From contig NZ_JADWDC010000050.1 in the NCBI RefSeq assembly GCF_020640915.1, forward strand, positions 1-36,487: a stretch of 36,487 bases of DNA, in the 5' to 3' direction. The notes under the pieces are model-generated. The model saw only the letters and a program-made list of their open reading frames with translations, made no database searches and was not told the DNA's origin. Of this stretch, positions 33,966 through 36,487 are shown piece after piece (position 1 is the first letter of the stretch; each line of letters opens with the position of its first letter). Position numbers and translations under genes: made by a program. Source of the stretch: Waterburya agarophytonicola KI4 (GTDB lineage Bacteria; Cyanobacteriota; Cyanobacteriia; Cyanobacteriales; Xenococcaceae).

Positions 33966-35770
33966 AGAGGAAGTTTAAGACAAAAAGTTGTCTTATTATT
34001 CTTCTTTTTAACCTCAATAGTTGCATTTAATATTTCTATTAATTTCTCAACTAATGTCAATCCTAAACCTATGTCAATTCGTTTATTATTAGAAAGGGAA
34101 TTAATGCGAGCGCCTAATAGTCCTTGTTTTTCGGAGAAAATTTCGACACCACTATTAATTATGCAAAGAGATATTTCCGATGTGGCGATCGTAGTTTGAA
34201 TTTTTATTTCTCCCTTAGCAGGAGTATATTTACAAGCATTTTCTAGGAATTCTCGAATAATTCTTTCTAAGATTATGGGATCTGCGGTAATATTGATTTT
34301 TTCCGCCGAAAAATCTAGAATCAACTCCTGTTGTCGATCTAGAATTCGCTCCAAATATATTTGAGTTAAGTTGCTCAACCAAGAATTAAGCTCGAATAAT
34401 TCGGGCTGAATAATTTTAGTTCGATCGTCTGCATAACAAATATTTAGTAAATCATCCATCAGTTGTTTTTGTTGTTGGCATGATTTATTGAAAATCTTAA
34501 AAACGCGATCGAATAAAAGAGACTTACGAGGATTTTTGGTAGTTTTGAGTAAATTTTCTAATGTCTGCGCTGCTAGCTGAATACTACTCATGGGGGCTTT
34601 CAACTCATGAGAAATAATTTTGAATAAGTCATTTTTAAATTTGTCTAACTTGGCTAATTCTGCTACTTGACGATTGGAATCTGCATATAGTCTGGCTTGA
34701 CGAATGGCGATCGCGCATTGGGAAGCAGCTTGTTGCATTAATCTAATTTCTAGGGGGGTAAACACCTCTCCTGGGGGTCTGAGTCCCCAGAGATTGCCCA
34801 TAATAGTGCGATCGTCAAAAATAGGACAAGCTAGGCGAGTAACCTGAATTCCTTGAGGATTAAATTGAGGAATTGCTTCTACTAATTGGAGAGGATATTT
34901 TTGTAAAAGCTGTTGATATAATTCGGGAAAATCGCCAACTTGTCTGGTTTCTCCCTGACAGGCAGGTAAAGTACTATTATATTCGCAGGCTATAGTAGCG
35001 GTAACTTGCTCAAAATCATATAGTTCGACTTGACAACTACCAAGATTGAGGACTGTTGCCAACTCTTGGGTTGCTACCTGCAAACAAAAATTTTCGTTGA
35101 GACTATCGCGAGTTTTATCGGTAATTCGTCGCACCGAAGCTTCAAAATCTAATGTCTGCTGTAATTCTTTGTTTTGTCTTGCCAAAGTATGGCGCATTCT
35201 CTGGAGATTGAGATGGGTTTGGATGCGAGCTAATACTTCTTCTTGTTGAGTGGGTTTGGTAATATAATCTACTCCTCCTACTTGAAATCCTCGAACTTTA
35301 TTGACTGTTTCTGATAAAGCCGTCAAGAAAATTACAGGAATTTCTCTAGTAGATACTTGTGCTTTAAGACGACTACAAGTTTCAAAACCATCAATATTTG
35401 GCATCAAGACATCCAGTAAAATAAGGTCGGGAATTTGTGAATTGGCAATTTGCAAGGCACTTGTACCATTTTCTGCCAACAAAACTTTAAATCCTGCTGT
35501 TTCTAAATAAGAGAACAATACCTGTAGATTATTGGGGGTATCATCTACGATCAAAATTGTGGCGGAAGTTTGGCTCGAATCATCAATCGAACTATTGCGA
35601 TCGCTATGATTAGCTTGCAATGTAGGATTTTCAATCCCTAGAGATTCTTTTAAACTTGACTCTAAATTAGATCGATAGTTATCTTCTGGATTTCTCTCTG
35701 ACTGGCTTCTCATTAGTCTGGGAATAGAAAGAGAAATAGTTGAACATGATAGTTTTTGATAGATCGACAT
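33962..35770 (-). CDS. Hybrid sensor kinase: REC-GAF-HisKA-HATPase
   Basis: From ATG 35770 the protein has 602 residues. A disordered N-terminus (1-68) precedes a receiver domain with the phospho-acceptor Asp120 (ILLDVLMPNIDG). A short coiled linker follows, then a GAF domain (about 205-365) whose end resembles phytochrome-type GAFs ('QCAIAIRQARLY') but lacks a chromophore-binding Cys-His. HisKA has His388 (ISHELKAP) and the HATPase has the N box (EFLENACKYTP) and GLGL. The usual G1 Asp (DxGxG) is Asn in 'INSGVEI', a variant I have seen described for cyanobacterial kinases, and the F box is poorly conserved. No membrane helix, so it is a cytoplasmic sensor. No partner regulator is adjacent. 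TTG 35785 is an alternative start. Confidence 0.9.
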   Translation of the reverse strand: MSIYQKLSCSTISLSIPRLMRSQSERNPEDNYRSNLESSLKESLGIENPTLQANHSDRNSSIDDSSQTSATILIVDDTPNNLQVLFSYLETAGFKVLLAENGTSALQIANSQIPDLILLDVLMPNIDGFETCSRLKAQVSTREIPVIFLTALSETVNKVRGFQVGGVDYITKPTQQEEVLARIQTHLNLQRMRHTLARQNKELQQTLDFEASVRRITDKTRDSLNENFCLQVATQELATVLNLGSCQVELYDFEQVTATIACEYNSTLPACQGETRQVGDFPELYQQLLQKYPLQLVEAIPQFNPQGIQVTRLACPIFDDRTIMGNLWGLRPPGEVFTPLEIRLMQQAASQCAIAIRQARLYADSNRQVAELAKLDKFKNDLFKIISHELKAPMSSIQLAAQTLENLLKTTKNPRKSLLFDRVFKIFNKSCQQQKQLMDDLLNICYADDRTKIIQPELFELNSWLSNLTQIYLERILDRQQELILDFSAEKINITADPIILERIIREFLENACKYTPAKGEIKIQTTIATSEISLCIINSGVEIFSEKQGLLGARINSLSNNKRIDIGLGLTLVEKLIEILNATIEVKKKNNKTTFCLKLPL

Positions 35771-35878
35771 AAATAGAGAACCCAATTAAGCGTAAATTCA
35801 AAAAGTGATTGTTAAAAAGTTTGATTATCTAATTAAGTTTAGTTTAGTATTTTATCTTGATGTAGCTCAAAATAACCG

Positions 35879-35911
35879 AGCCTGTTTGATGTTGGTTTTA
35901 TCAAACAGGCT
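35879..35911 (-). terminator. Terminator of the cold-shock gene
   Basis: AGCCTGTTTGAT (35879-35890) and ATCAAACAGGCT (35900-35911) form a perfect 12-bp stem with a 9-base loop. It lies 27 bases beyond the csp stop on the minus strand, followed there by CGGTTATTTTG. Confidence 0.8.
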
Positions 35912-35937
35912 TAACAAGTTAAATTTAGAATCAAGGA

Positions 35938-36141
35938 TTAATGAGGAATAACATTTACGGCACAAGGTCCTTTCTTGCCTTGTCCGATCTCGTATTCTAC
36001 TTTTTGTCCCTCCGTCAGAGTCGTATCGCGATCGCCTTGAATCTCAGTGGCATGAACGAAAAGATCTTTACCTCCGTCATCTTGAAGTATAAAACCAAAG
36101 CCTTTTTCGTCATTGAAGAATTTTACAGTACCCGTACTCAT
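35938..36141 (-). CDS. CspA-type cold-shock domain protein
   Basis: A 67-residue single cold-shock domain. RNP1 is KGFGFI (13-18) and RNP2 is DLFVHATEI (26-34); it ends with the typical 'GPCAVNV'. It binds single-stranded RNA/DNA and acts as an RNA chaperone or antiterminator. ATG 36141 (MSTGTVKFF) matches the family start, while a longer frame begins upstream at 36192 without family similarity. No strong ribosome-binding site is visible, and the leader is AT-rich. Many cyanobacteria lack CspA proteins and use RRM proteins instead; this genome has both kinds within the window. Confidence 0.93.
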   Translation of the reverse strand: MSTGTVKFFNDEKGFGFILQDDGGKDLFVHATEIQGDRDTTLTEGQKVEYEIGQGKKGPCAVNVIPH

Positions 36142-36267
36142 ATATTTGTTCTTTGCTAAATAAATAACCCAGTAGCTCGAAGTGTATCGCAAAAACGACT
36201 AATAAGTTGTTTGGATAAAGAGTTTGATGTTTAATGAGATAATTTTTATCAAAAATATACTTAGTTT

Positions 36268-36487
36268 TCAAAACAGATCGCGGTTTTTAGTTTTAACTCG
36301 TTGATAGAGTTCTTCTATTGTGGCAATAAAAGAAGTATCTCGATGCCAAAATTCGGGCATATCTCCTGCTTTTTTGACTAAGATTGCTGAAATATTAGTT
36401 TCTCTGGGTTGGTCAATTATCTGTGGATCGATACAGCAATTCTCATTTTGAAGAGAAAAAAGAAGTTGTTCTATGCTTAAACTAGAG
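36268..36487 (-). CDS. C-terminal part of an unidentified protein (cut by window edge)
   Basis: A minus-strand frame is open from the right edge to TGA at 36268-36270, giving 72 residues of a C-terminus. The sequence looks like real coding DNA: 'SIEQLLFSLQNENCCIDPQ', then 'NISAILVKKAGDMPEFWHRD', then 'TSFIATIEELYQRVKTKNRDLF'. It is mixed alpha/beta and soluble, with a basic end. I do not recognise the family. The gene starts outside the window, and its 3' end is 126 bases upstream of the csp start. Confidence 0.65.
   Translation of the reverse strand, partial: SSLSIEQLLFSLQNENCCIDPQIIDQPRETNISAILVKKAGDMPEFWHRDTSFIATIEELYQRVKTKNRDLF

Overview
This window is chromosomal DNA from a cyanobacterium. 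The evidence is a full-length chlorophyll magnesium chelatase H subunit, the thylakoid NDH-1 subunit NdhB, a PucC/BCH-type transporter, several families almost restricted to cyanobacteria (DUF3172, RRM-glycine RNA-binding protein, MMADHC-like protein), an AT-rich base composition and very many HIP1 octamers (GCGATCGC). The gene content is that of a chromosomal core region. I see no phage, transposase, CRISPR array, rRNA or tRNA. The genus cannot be fixed from the sequence alone.

Layout. (1) 1-2.5 kb, plus strand: a TrpD2-like protein translationally coupled to an MMADHC-like protein, then an RRM RNA-binding protein and a small basic/acidic protein ending at a clear terminator. (2) 2.5-6.3 kb: an IMPase-family phosphatase facing a PHP phosphoesterase, then an AEC transporter tail-to-tail with a DUF389 membrane protein. 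(3) 6.3-8.2 kb, minus: EgtB and EgtC of ergothioneine biosynthesis, without EgtD. (4) 8.2-11.4 kb: a long intergenic region, an acidic small protein and a pentapeptide-repeat membrane protein. (5) 11.4-17.7 kb, minus: BCH-family transporter and chlH, with a perfect 16-bp palindrome in the upstream region. (6) 17.5-18.2 kb: a small coiled-coil gene flanked on both sides by 31-32-bp HIP1-anchored repeats. (7) 18.3-20.6 kb, minus: secreted DUF2330 protein and an orphan RnfD/NqrB-like membrane protein. (8) 20.8-24.2 kb: a spherulin-4 type lipoprotein, then the minus-strand tonB-exbB-holB run. (9) 24.4-30.4 kb: DUF3172, topA, ndhB, rpmI-rplT. (10) 30.5-36.5 kb: an ABC-type solute-binding protein, an outer-membrane beta-barrel protein, a CobA-HemD fusion, a hybrid histidine kinase, a CspA-type cold-shock protein and the C-terminal end of an unidentified gene.

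Tetrapyrrole and photosynthesis functions recur: ChlH and the BCH transporter for chlorophyll, CobA-HemD for uroporphyrinogen III and siroheme/cobalamin, an MMADHC-like putative cobalamin-handling protein, and NdhB. The most promising under-described items are the DUF2330/RnfD-like pair, the MMADHC-like gene, EgtBC without EgtD, TonB/ExbB without ExbD, and the repeats: 31-bp HIP1-anchored units around one small gene, and 7-bp tandem repeats that form the stop, start or C-terminal codons of neighbouring genes.
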